Shown in pieces: positions 1-7,533 of a stretch of DNA of 49,622 nucleotides. Within the stretch, counting starts at the first letter, position 1. The number at the start of each line of letters is the position of its first letter. Under the pieces are notes generated by a model. It was not told where the DNA came from, ran no database searches, and saw nothing but the letters and a program-made list of their open reading frames with translations. This DNA is from an uncultured Lachnospiraceae bacterium (GTDB lineage Bacteria; Bacillota; Clostridia; Lachnospirales; Lachnospiraceae): the NCBI GenBank assembly GCA_910579685.1, contig CAJTVN010000032.1:1-49622 (forward strand), read 5' to 3'. The position numbers and the translations under genes are program-made.

Positions 1-117
1 CGGTGCCGATGACCACTGCCCTTTTATTATAGAGGGTTGGTGGTTATTTTTCTATCCACTATCTTATTTGACGCTTACAAATCAACGGTTGTTGTGGCTG
101 TGTAAGAGTTGTGGAAC

Positions 118-146
118 TTGACAAATGGGAAAAAAACAAATACAAT
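118..146 (+). promoter_or_regulatory. Sigma-A type promoter for toxin-antitoxin operon
   Basis: A TTGACA -35 hexamer (118-123) and a TACAAT -10 hexamer (141-146) are separated by exactly 17 bases, which places the transcription start about 60 bases before the AbrB-type antitoxin start codon. No gene is recognised in bases 1-117. Confidence 0.75.
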
Positions 147-213
147 TATCCTAGATACAAAGAAACCAAGAATATTTTTTCTTTGATTTGCATATGATAA
201 GGAGGGCATAGAT

Positions 214-594
214 ATGCCAGCGACTATGATGAAAGGTAGTATTCCTATGGAAATGAAAAAAGTGAGTATCTCGGCAAAACGACAGATAACAATTCCCCAA
301 AAATTTTTTGCAATGTTGGGGTTTGATACGGAAGCAGAATGTATGGTACGAGGGAATGAACTGGTTATTCGTCCTGCAAAGACAAATACAGGTGGGGAAT
401 TTGCAGAACAGATACTGGCGGATCTGATTGAACAGGGATATAGCGGTAAAGAACTGCTTCAACATTTTAAGCAGGCACAAAGTCAGGTGCGACCGGCTGT
501 AGAGAAAATGATTGGAGAGGCAGAGAGAGTTGCGTTTTCAGAATCTGAATATGAGTCTTATGAGGATGTTTTTGGTAAGGAGGAGAAAATATGA
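214..594 (+). CDS. AbrB/SpoVT-fold antitoxin of a type II toxin-antitoxin pair
   Basis: A 126-aa protein whose residues 10-50 form a swapped-hairpin AbrB/MazE DNA-binding domain (VSISAKRQITIPQKFF, then GNELVIRP). The C-terminal part is acidic and helical, as expected for the part of an antitoxin that wraps the toxin. The ATG at 214 is preceded by AAGGAGG at good spacing. The stop codon overlaps the start of the toxin gene (ATGA type), which indicates translational coupling. By family knowledge the protein should neutralise the toxin and repress its own promoter. The substrate operator was not identified. Confidence 0.8.
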   Translation: MPATMMKGSIPMEMKKVSISAKRQITIPQKFFAMLGFDTEAECMVRGNELVIRPAKTNTGGEFAEQILADLIEQGYSGKELLQHFKQAQSQVRPAVEKMIGEAERVAFSESEYESYEDVFGKEEKI

Positions 595-887
595 CTGAGG
601 TTCGTTTTCTCCCTCCTGCAGCAAAATTCATAAAGAAACTGAAAGACAAAAAACTGAAAAATTTATATCATGATGCCGTAGATAAAATTCGGGAAGACTA
701 TACTGTTGATGAAGCAAAGACGGGAGATCTGTCTGGCGTATATGGGTATGATATTTATTATAATAAGACAAATTATGAACTTGCATATACAGTGGAATAT
801 TTAGAAAATGTGGTGGTAGTTGTAATCATGGCCGGAACAAGGGAAAATTTTTATGACCAACTGAAACTGTATATGAGAAAAGTGTGA
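591..887 (+). CDS. RelE/ParE-superfamily toxin
   Basis: A 98-aa protein starting in the last codon of the antitoxin gene. It has the RelE/ParE layout: an N-terminal basic helix (PAAKFIKKLKDKKLKNLY), a central GVYGYDIYYNKTNYELAY strand pair and a C-terminal strand ending in MAGTRENFYDQLKLYM. Members of this fold are usually ribosome-dependent mRNA interferases or gyrase poisons; the sequence alone does not tell which. The AT-rich composition differs from the genes after 1.8 kb and fits acquisition with the neighbouring element remnant. Confidence 0.75.
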   Translation: MTEVRFLPPAAKFIKKLKDKKLKNLYHDAVDKIREDYTVDEAKTGDLSGVYGYDIYYNKTNYELAYTVEYLENVVVVVIMAGTRENFYDQLKLYMRKV

Positions 888-909
888 TTTAGTAATAATT
901 CCACGATTT

Positions 910-1272
910 TTGCGAAGTGTGTTCGTAAAGCTTATTAAGTCATATGAATTGGCAGACGTATGTAAAAAGTATAATATCTTTCCTAATGAACAGGAGGTAA
1001 CACCTGACAGAAGTAAAAGGTGCTATGTTTTGAATGGATTAGAAAAAGTAAGCGATCCGGACATTTGGAGATTAGCGAAACAAATATTGCAGGATTTTAG
1101 GGACATAGAGTTGGCGAAACAATTGGAACCATACCTTGGGGACGAGCTTTTTACCTTTACACATATAACTAGGCGCAAAATACTCAAATCTTATATTCCG
1201 AAAATCCACAGGTCTTTAAGTTGGGCTTTTTCAAAAGTACATTCAGTTCCATATCGGTATAGGTTTCCTTAA
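910..1272 (+). pseudogene. Unidentified truncated ORF downstream of the toxin
   Basis: The reading frame is open from within the toxin gene to 1272 but has no ATG start and no visible ribosome binding site; TTG at 910 or GTG at 919 are the only early starts. Residues up to about 85 look like real protein (KSYELADVCKKYNIF, then a DIWRLAKQILQDF helix). The tail after about 1155 overlaps the integrase remnant on the other strand and looks like out-of-frame readthrough. The helical start is vaguely like the N-terminal domains of AbiJ-type abortive-infection proteins, but I cannot assign it. Probably a fragment left by a rearrangement. Confidence 0.3.
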
Positions 1273-1555
1273 GCTTCTTATCCACTTTTGGAATACGGAT
1301 TTTGAAATCTGCCATATAGTCCATTTCCATACAGTAATAAAGAAAAGCCCGAAGCCCTCTGAGATAGGTGTTGATCGCCATATCATTGCAGACATGCCTA
1401 TCGGAACGCAGTTCTAAAATGAAGCCGTTCACCGTAGCCAGTGTAGCATCAGAAATAAGGAATGTTTCATCATCTAAGAAACGGTGGAATACTTCCTTAT
1501 GCTCGTCAGATGTTCAGAAAACTTCAAAGCAGTCTTGCGAGTTAAAAAGGAATGG
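1184..1555 (-). pseudogene. Remnant of a tyrosine recombinase/integrase
   Basis: Minus-strand frame encoding part of an integrase N-terminal SAM-like DNA-binding domain. Recognisable pieces are HKEVFHRFLDDETFLISD, then INTYLRGLRAFLYYCM, then KKLKETYTDMELNVLLKK. The frame from about 1515 to 1184 is continuous. Upstream residues (KTALKFSEHLTS) lie in another frame, so there is a frameshift near 1510. The gene stops at the start of the catalytic domain: the Arg, His and Tyr active-site boxes are all absent. It sits directly beyond the 3' end of tRNA-Leu, a classical integration position for tyrosine recombinase elements. Confidence 0.7.
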
Positions 1556-1573
1556 ATAGAGGTTTTTATAAAG

Positions 1574-1607
1574 AAAAAACCCCTGGTAAACTTTGAATTT
1601 ACCAGGG
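1574..1607 (-). terminator. Rho-independent terminator of tRNA-Leu
   Basis: Ten-base perfect stem (CCCTGGTAAA at 1581-1590 with TTTACCAGGG at 1598-1607) followed on the minus strand by a T-run (complement of 1574-1579), immediately downstream of the tRNA. Confidence 0.85.
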
Positions 1608-1612
1608 TTGAA

Positions 1613-1696
1613 TGCGGAAGATGGGACTTGAACCCACACGGCATTGCTGCCACAAGATCCTTAGTCTTGCTCGTCTGCCAGTTCCGACACTTCCGC
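1613..1696 (-). tRNA. tRNA-Leu, anticodon AAG
   Basis: On the minus strand the acceptor stem GCGGAAG/CTTCCGC pairs perfectly and is followed by an A discriminator base. The anticodon stem CAAGA/TCTTG encloses the loop CTAAGGA, giving anticodon AAG (complement of 1660-1662), which reads CUU/CUC. A long variable arm (GGC-GCC stem) marks it as class II, as leucine tRNAs are. The T-arm has GGTTCAAGTCC. CCA is not encoded. It has its own promoter and terminator and is transcribed as a single gene. Confidence 0.95.
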
Positions 1697-1717
1697 TTGA
1701 CTTACGTCACGAATGAT

Positions 1718-1746
1718 ATATTACCATGCCTGCGCTTATAAGTCAA
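1718..1746 (-). promoter_or_regulatory. Promoter of tRNA-Leu
   Basis: Minus-strand TTGACT (-35, 1741-1746), 17-base spacer, TAATAT (-10, 1718-1723), about 20 bases before the tRNA 5' end. Confidence 0.75.
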
Positions 1747-1816
1747 TAGGTTTTTCAATTTTTTTGTCAAAAATAGCAACTATCGTTACGCTTGCGCCAG
1801 TCCACATCCCAAAAGA

Positions 1817-2728
1817 CTATTTCCGACGCTCGTCCACCATTTTTTTGAGTTCCTCCAGCGCTTCGCCAAAGCGGCTGGATTTCATACCGGGATTTCCCCT
1901 GATCAGATTCCTCTGCCAGAAATCCTTGATGCGCCGGGACCGCATCCTCTGTTCCTTTTCCACAAGATACTTGCCCCGCAGCTCCGCAAGCTCCTCTCTC
2001 ACATCCTCCATGAAAGCGCCGGGATCCACGGAAAGTCTTTCCTTAATACGGCCAAACCTCTCTTCCAGACTGCCCATCAGATCTTCCACATAATTCTCCC
2101 TCTCAAGCTTTCGCAGCTCTCTCTCGTCATTGGCAACCGCAATGAGCACATCCAGCCTCTTCTGGATCCGCTCCATCTCCTCTCTCGCTCTTTCCAGGCC
2201 CATAAGGACATCCCGCAGATCGAGAGCCGCCTTGAAGGACAGGGTAAAGTCTGACACAATGCAAACGGAAATTACCACTGTCAGTATATTGACCAAATCC
2301 GCCGGTATGGCAAAGACAATTCTCTCCACAAGCCGATGCAGGTACTCTGTCATGAAAATAGTCAGAAATCCCCAGGCCACGGTGGACGAAAGGCAGATAT
2401 GCCCTTTATAGTTAAATTTCTGGTTGGAATAATCCCAGTATCTTACCTTAAAAAGCGCCTCCATTGTGACGCCGGTTACAAGCTCTAAAGCCGTCGCCCC
2501 GATACAGCCCGCAAGATAAGTCAGGAAAATATTGTCCTGAAAGGGCATGGACACCACCAGCATCATGATAGCCCCGCTTCCGTAAATCGGAAGAAACGGC
2601 CCTCTCATGAATCCCCTGTTAACAAAGTGCCTGCTTTTAAGCGATACAAACGCGGATTCAAAAATCCAGCCGAAAAAGCAGTAAAAGTAAAAGAAAAACA
2701 ACCATTGCACAGCAGTATAGTGCAGCAT
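1817..2728 (-). CDS. CmpB-like putative ABC transporter permease (integral membrane protein)
   Basis: 303 aa. The start at 2728 is preceded by AAGGAG at good spacing; a longer frame reaches back to 2836 but overlaps the previous gene. The first 180 residues are hydrophobic and contain the family-typical FGWIFES and NRGFMRGPFLPIYG segments, then LELVTGVTMEALF and YKGHICLSSTVAWG, as in the 'putative ABC transporter permease' family (CmpB-type). Residues from about 200 form a long charged coiled coil in the cytoplasm. It is the last gene of the CobW-type operon, 16 bases after the upstream stop. The transported substrate is unknown; the linkage to metal-type GTPases hints at metal homeostasis, which is inference. 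Confidence 0.75.
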   Translation of the reverse strand: MLHYTAVQWLFFFYFYCFFGWIFESAFVSLKSRHFVNRGFMRGPFLPIYGSGAIMMLVVSMPFQDNIFLTYLAGCIGATALELVTGVTMEALFKVRYWDYSNQKFNYKGHICLSSTVAWGFLTIFMTEYLHRLVERIVFAIPADLVNILTVVISVCIVSDFTLSFKAALDLRDVLMGLERAREEMERIQKRLDVLIAVANDERELRKLERENYVEDLMGSLEERFGRIKERLSVDPGAFMEDVREELAELRGKYLVEKEQRMRSRRIKDFWQRNLIRGNPGMKSSRFGEALEELKKMVDERRK

Positions 2729-2744
2729 CTGCCGATTCTCCTTC

Positions 2745-3674
2745 TTACATAAAACTGATAATTTCCTCTTTGGGCGCACGGGTCTGCTCCACGCTGACCG
2801 CCTTGAGGACAGGCCCCTCGCCGCCGTAATCCGCAAAATATTCCTTTGTGACCTTTGCCGTGACCTTCACCCACTGACGGTCTTTCAGCAGGGACGCCTT
2901 TTCATACTCGCAGGCATAGCCAAGAAACGCCATGTCGTCCGCACAGCAGGTCATTGCCATTCTTCCCGGCACAAAAAAACCCTTCGGAAAATCGGAAGGC
3001 TTCAGAACCATTCCCACAAACTGAACTGTCTTTCCCTCATAGCGCTCCAGATTATCCATGGAATCCAGATACCAGATGCCATACCCCTCATTGTCCAGCT
3101 CAATGATCGGATCATCCAGATTGTAGGGCAGTTCGTCTTCAAAGATCTGGTTTACCTCACCCTGAGAGTCCTCGAAAACAATGTCCGCCTTGGGACTGAT
3201 GGCCTTCACATTTCTCCTGTACAGGCCAAGATCCTCCACATCATCACAGCGGTTAAATATAATCATCTCTGATTTGCGCAGCATCTCTGCCAGGAGCGAT
3301 CTCATGTTGGTAAAATACATGGAAAAAGTGGAGGCGTCTATGGTAGTGATCTGCTGTTCGATATTCCAATGCCAGGGAAGCTTCATATTTTTAAAGTTCC
3401 ACATCCCGTTGTACTCAATGATAATCCGCTCCGGCCTGTGCTTTTTCTCCAGCTCCACAAGGTTTGAGGTGTTAAACTCCTCTTCCTCCTGAATCACTTC
3501 CATAACCGTCCTGCTTTTGGACAGAAGCGAAGCATCATACTCCACTTCCCCCTCCTCGCATACGATCAGAAGCGTTTTCCCCTTGATCTGAAAGTAGGGC
3601 TGTGCCAGAGTGTAGCAGATGAATTCCGTTTTGCCGCTCTCCAAAAATCCATTGATCATATAGACTGGTTTCAT
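2745..3674 (-). CDS. CobW/COG0523-like GTPase fused to a YcgQ (DUF1980)-like domain
   Basis: 309 aa. The N-terminal half is a P-loop GTPase with Walker A GFLESGKT (residues 9-16). The usual EPSG motif is changed to EYNG and the guanine-specificity motif to NRCD. The last 100 residues (VQFVGMVLKPSDFPKG, then GRMAMTCCADDMAFLG, then WVKVTAKV) strongly resemble the C-terminal domain of YcgQ/TIGR03943 proteins, which in Firmicutes pair with YcgR-type permeases and are often under zinc control. The fusion and the altered GTPase motifs set it apart from its neighbour. It follows the His-rich GTPase with a 16-base gap, in one operon. Confidence 0.7.
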   Translation of the reverse strand: MKPVYMINGFLESGKTEFICYTLAQPYFQIKGKTLLIVCEEGEVEYDASLLSKSRTVMEVIQEEEEFNTSNLVELEKKHRPERIIIEYNGMWNFKNMKLPWHWNIEQQITTIDASTFSMYFTNMRSLLAEMLRKSEMIIFNRCDDVEDLGLYRRNVKAISPKADIVFEDSQGEVNQIFEDELPYNLDDPIIELDNEGYGIWYLDSMDNLERYEGKTVQFVGMVLKPSDFPKGFFVPGRMAMTCCADDMAFLGYACEYEKASLLKDRQWVKVTAKVTKEYFADYGGEGPVLKAVSVEQTRAPKEEIISFM

Positions 3675-3690
3675 ACGCTTCCCTCTTTTC

Positions 3691-4851
3691 CTACTTTTTG
3701 AACAGCTCCGCCAGGGCTTCCTGCCTGAGGTTCGAGCCGATCACGCAGAACTTCCCTGTCACGTCAGGCTTTCCCTCGCGGACATTTCTCTCCTCCGGAA
3801 CATAGTCGAAATAAATCCAGCCGCCGGATACGCAGGGAACCATTCCCTTTGCCCGGAGCACAAGGCCATAGGCCTCTTCCCGATCCAGCTCTTCCAGTAT
3901 CTTCTCGATTTCTTCCCTGCCATAGGCAGCCGGTGTCTCCATGCCCCAGCTGGTGAAAATCTCGTCTGCATGGTGGTGGTCATGATTGTGACATCCGCAG
4001 GTACAGTCCGGACCGTGATCGTGGTGGTGATGACGGTCGTGATCATGACAGCCGCAGGTACAGTCCGGGCCATGATCGTGGCGGTCATGCTCTTCGTGAT
4101 CATGGTGCTCATGATGATGATCGTGTTCTTCGTGATCATGGTGCTCATGATGATCGTGTTCTTCGTGATCGTGATGCTCATGACCGTGATGGTGATGCTC
4201 TTCTTCCTCGTGATAATGCGCCATGATCTCCGCCATCAGCTCAGCCTCCAGATCCTTGGCCCCCTCGATGGTGGCAAGAATATCCTTACCATCCAGCTCC
4301 TCCCATGGCGTGGTGATAATCACGGCCTTCTCATTGTGCTCCCGGATCAGGGCGATGCATGCGTCAAGCTTCTCCTGTGAAATATTGCCCGTGCGGCTTA
4401 GGACAATCGTTCCCGCATGGGCGATCTGATTGCTGAAAAACTCTCCGAAATTCTTCATGTACATCTTGCACTTTACGGCGTCCACCACCGCAACCGCACT
4501 GTTTAGCACCACGTCCTTCTCATCAATCACATTCTGAACCGCCTTCATCACATCAGAGAGCTTTCCCACTCCCGAAGGCTCGATCAGGATCCGCTCCGGC
4601 GAGTATGTCTTCATGACCTCCTTCAGGGAGGCGCCAAAATCCCCCACCAGCGAACAGCAGATGCAGCCGGAATTCATCTCCTTGATTTCAATCCCCGCCT
4701 CCTTCAAAAAACCGCCGTCAATTCCGATCTCTCCAAACTCGTTTTCAATCAGCACTACCTTTGTATCTGCAAGAGCGTCCTTTAAAAGTTTCTTAATTAA
4801 TGTGGTTTTCCCCGCACCCAGAAATCCGGATACAATATCAATCTTCGTCAT
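3691..4851 (-). CDS. COG0523 (CobW/YciC-type) GTPase with long histidine-rich metal-binding region
   Basis: 386 aa. Walker A GFLGAGKT (residues 9-16), the family CxCC metal site GCICC (C63, C65, C66) and EPSGVG (from E91) identify a G3E-family GTPase of the COG0523 metallochaperone group. Residues 212-294 are almost entirely His, Asp and Glu with a few Gly, Pro and Cys, in tandem units, including two copies of GPDCTCGCH. The CobW C-terminal domain follows (about 297-386). The His tract should bind Zn, Ni or Co for storage or delivery. First gene of the operon, with its own promoter and an inverted repeat in the leader. Confidence 0.85.
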   Translation of the reverse strand: MTKIDIVSGFLGAGKTTLIKKLLKDALADTKVVLIENEFGEIGIDGGFLKEAGIEIKEMNSGCICCSLVGDFGASLKEVMKTYSPERILIEPSGVGKLSDVMKAVQNVIDEKDVVLNSAVAVVDAVKCKMYMKNFGEFFSNQIAHAGTIVLSRTGNISQEKLDACIALIREHNEKAVIITTPWEELDGKDILATIEGAKDLEAELMAEIMAHYHEEEEHHHHGHEHHDHEEHDHHEHHDHEEHDHHHEHHDHEEHDRHDHGPDCTCGCHDHDRHHHHDHGPDCTCGCHNHDHHHADEIFTSWGMETPAAYGREEIEKILEELDREEAYGLVLRAKGMVPCVSGGWIYFDYVPEERNVREGKPDVTGKFCVIGSNLRQEALAELFKK

Positions 4852-4873
4852 CTTAAAATCATACTCCTTTCCA

Positions 4874-4894
4874 AATCGTTTTCTGTAAACGGTT
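4874..4894. promoter_or_regulatory. Candidate operator in the leader of the COG0523 operon
   Basis: Imperfect inverted repeat AATCGTTT-TCTGT-AAACGGTT (7 of 8 arm positions pair), lying between the -10 box and the start codon. The half-site AAATCGT equals that of Gram-positive Zur boxes, but the spacing between half-sites is two bases longer than the usual Zur consensus, so the regulator is uncertain. Confidence 0.35.
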
Positions 4895-4910
4895 ATTCCG
4901 CCATCTTTTT

Positions 4911-4939
4911 ATTATAATGATTCCCATCCATAAAGTCAA
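4911..4939 (-). promoter_or_regulatory. Sigma-A promoter of the COG0523 GTPase operon
   Basis: Minus-strand TTGACT (4934-4939), 17-base spacer and a perfect TATAAT (4911-4916). It diverges from the MMPL operon promoter. Confidence 0.8.
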
Positions 4940-4975
4940 ACACACATTTACCGGACAAATGCCCCGTTTTGGGTA

Positions 4976-5018
4976 TTGTTATTTTGAATCTGCTTTCATA
5001 TAATTCATATGAATTATA
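4976..5018 (+). promoter_or_regulatory. Promoter overlapped by a perfect 20-bp palindrome (predicted TetR operator)
   Basis: TTGTTA (4976-4981), 17-base spacer, TATAAT (4999-5004). The -10 box is the left end of the perfect palindrome TATAATTCATATGAATTATA (4999-5018). A repressor bound here would block RNA polymerase. The third gene of the operon encodes a TetR-family protein, the obvious candidate for autoregulation. Confidence 0.65.
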
Positions 5019-5052
5019 CAGATGCCATACGTTTTTGAAAGGACTGATTTTT

Positions 5053-7533
5053 ATGAAAGATGAAAATCAAACGACGCCGATGGAAAAACTGTCCACTTTC
5101 ATCGTGGATAAGCGGAACCTTTTTTTCCTTCTGTACATTTTCGCCATTGTATTCTGCCTGATTTCCAACGGATGGGTAAAGGTGGAAAACGACATCACCA
5201 CTTACCTTCCCGACGAGACGCAGACCCGCCAGGGACTGACGATCATGAACCGCGAATTTGTCACCTACGGAAGCGCAAAGGTCATGGTTTCCAATATTTC
5301 CTATGAGCGGGGAGAATCCCTGTGTGCGGAAATACTGGATATCGACGGCGTTTCCGAAGTTGCGTTTGACAGCACGGACGAACATTACCACGATTCCTCC
5401 GCACTCTATGACGTGACCTTTGAGGGAACGGAAACGGATCCGGTCAGTATCGATGCCATGCACCGGATGGAAGAGCTTCTCTCCGGCTACGATACCTATA
5501 TTAATTCTCAGGTGGGACAGGATTCCGCCGCCGACCTGAAAAGCGAAATGCAGACCATTGTTATTATTGCGGCCATCATTATCGTCGTAGTGCTGACCCT
5601 TACCTCCCGCTCCTATGCGGAGGTTCCCGTCCTGATCGCCACCTTCGGGGTTGCCGCCGTACTGAATATGGGAACGAATTTCCTGTGCGGCACGATCTCC
5701 TTTATTTCCAATTCCGTAACCGTCGTGCTCCAGCTGGCTCTTGCCATCGACTACGCCATCATCCTCTGCCACCGCTTCAGCGATGAGCACGAATCCAAGC
5801 CCGCAAGGGAGGCCTGCATCGCCGCCTTAAGCAAGGCGATCCCGGAGATTTCCTCATCCTCCCTGACCACCATATCCGGCCTTGCGGCCCTTGCCTTCAT
5901 GCATTTTCAGATCGGCCTCGACCTGGCCACGGTTCTGATCAAGGCAATCCTTCTTAGCCTGCTTTCCGTATTCACGCTGATGCCGGGACTTCTCATGCTG
6001 TTCAGCACCCTGATCGACAGGACAAAGCACCGCAACCTGATCCCCTCCATCTCCTTTGTGGGAAAGTTTGATTTGAAAACACGTTTTATCATTCCTCCCG
6101 TCTTTGTGCTGGTGATCGTTGCCACCGCCATTTTTGCGAACAAATGTCCTTACTGCTACAGCTATACCGATCTGACCACTCCGAAGCAGAGCGAGAGCCA
6201 GATCGCCTATCAGAAAATCAAAAACGCCTTTGGGGCCGGAAACATGGTGGCCGTGATCATCCCCTCCGGGGACTACGTCTCCGAGGACGCCCTGATCAAG
6301 AGTCTCGAGAGCCATCCGGAGGTCAAATCAGTCACAGGCCTTGCCGGGGTGGAGGCCATGGACGGCTATCATCTCACGGATGCGTTAAATTCCAGGGAAT
6401 TCTCCGAGCTTGCAGGGGTGGAATATGAGGCCGCCAATCTTCTGTACACGGCCTATGCCGTAAATGACAACCAGTACGGGCAGATCGTAAACGGGATCGA
6501 TAAGTATCAGGTTCCCCTCTTTGACATGTTCTTTTTCCTCAAAAACCAGATGGAAGAGGGCAATATCACTCTGGAGGGGGATGTGCAGGATACCCTGGAC
6601 GATCTCTTTGACCAGCTGGAAAAGGCGAAGCTGCAGTTAAAGACAGACGATTATTCCAGGCTGGTGGTCTACCTGAATCTCCCCGAGGAGAGTCCGGAGA
6701 CCTTTGAATTTCTGGATGTGATACATAAGGAGGCCTCCCGGTACTACGCCTCGGATTCCGTTTACGTGGTTGGAAACTCCACCAGCGACTATGACCTTTC
6801 CTCCTCCTTCAGCCAGGATAATGTACTGATCAGCGTGCTCTCCGCCCTGTTTGTCATTGTCATTCTTCTGTTTACCTTCAATTCGGCGGGGCTTCCGGTG
6901 CTGCTCATTCTCGTGATTCAGGGAAGTATATGGATCAATTTTTCCTTCCCGTATCTGCAGAAGGCGCCGCTGTATTTTTTGAGCTACCTGATCGTGAACT
7001 CCATCCAGATGGGGGCGAATATTGATTATGCGATTGTGATTTCCAGCCATTACAAGGATCTCAAGCTAAAAATGACGCCGAAGGAAGCCATTGTTGCAAC
7101 CCTGGACGAAGCCTTTCCCACTATTTTTACCTCAGGCTCCATTCTGGCAGTAGCCGGTGCCCTGATCGGCGTCATGACCACAAACCCCATTATCTCCGCA
7201 ATCGGAAACTGCTTAAGCCGGGGTACGCTGATTTCGATTGTGCTGGTCATGGCCGTGCTCCCTCAGATCCTTATCCTGGGAGACACCATCATCGAAAAGA
7301 CCAGCTTTGAGCTGAACCATATCAATCTCACGCCGCAGAGCTACAGCGGCACGGTGCGAGTCCAGGGCCTTGTGAAGGGCCATGTAAACGGAACCCTGGA
7401 AGGCTCCTTTAACGGAATTGTAAAGGGCGATATGGAGGTTCTGGTGATATCGGGCCAGGCCGCTGTCGTGGATTCCGAGAACCTGCTGGAAGAAAAACAG
7501 AAAGGAAGTGAGACAAATGACCGACAAATATAA
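5053..7533 (+). CDS. MMPL/RND-superfamily transporter
   Basis: 826 aa. ATG at 5053 is preceded by AAAGGA; an upstream TTG frame is not needed. The protein has the duplicated RND plan: a TM near the N-terminus (residues 25-45), an extracytoplasmic domain, five TMs with LAIDYAIILCHRF, then a second copy with a lone TM, soluble domain and five TMs with GANIDYAIVISSHY. These conserved Asp-Tyr positions fit proton relay in MMPL proteins. It likely exports a lipid, peptide or drug-like molecule by proton motive force. The C-terminal 60 residues have a run of short Gly-Val repeats (VRVQGLVKGHVNG, GSFNGIVKGD) like a small beta-solenoid. The end overlaps the next gene by 17 bases. Confidence 0.85.
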   Translation: MKDENQTTPMEKLSTFIVDKRNLFFLLYIFAIVFCLISNGWVKVENDITTYLPDETQTRQGLTIMNREFVTYGSAKVMVSNISYERGESLCAEILDIDGVSEVAFDSTDEHYHDSSALYDVTFEGTETDPVSIDAMHRMEELLSGYDTYINSQVGQDSAADLKSEMQTIVIIAAIIIVVVLTLTSRSYAEVPVLIATFGVAAVLNMGTNFLCGTISFISNSVTVVLQLALAIDYAIILCHRFSDEHESKPAREACIAALSKAIPEISSSSLTTISGLAALAFMHFQIGLDLATVLIKAILLSLLSVFTLMPGLLMLFSTLIDRTKHRNLIPSISFVGKFDLKTRFIIPPVFVLVIVATAIFANKCPYCYSYTDLTTPKQSESQIAYQKIKNAFGAGNMVAVIIPSGDYVSEDALIKSLESHPEVKSVTGLAGVEAMDGYHLTDALNSREFSELAGVEYEAANLLYTAYAVNDNQYGQIVNGIDKYQVPLFDMFFFLKNQMEEGNITLEGDVQDTLDDLFDQLEKAKLQLKTDDYSRLVVYLNLPEESPETFEFLDVIHKEASRYYASDSVYVVGNSTSDYDLSSSFSQDNVLISVLSALFVIVILLFTFNSAGLPVLLILVIQGSIWINFSFPYLQKAPLYFLSYLIVNSIQMGANIDYAIVISSHYKDLKLKMTPKEAIVATLDEAFPTIFTSGSILAVAGALIGVMTTNPIISAIGNCLSRGTLISIVLVMAVLPQILILGDTIIEKTSFELNHINLTPQSYSGTVRVQGLVKGHVNGTLEGSFNGIVKGDMEVLVISGQAAVVDSENLLEEKQKGSETNDRQI

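Noticed and set aside
3970..4380. Val/Met-rich hydrophobic plus-strand frame and repeat pattern resembling a short array
   Set aside because: It is the complement of the histidine-rich tract of the COG0523 gene (CAT/GAT codons). The repeats are codon repeats, not a CRISPR array; there are no regular spacers.
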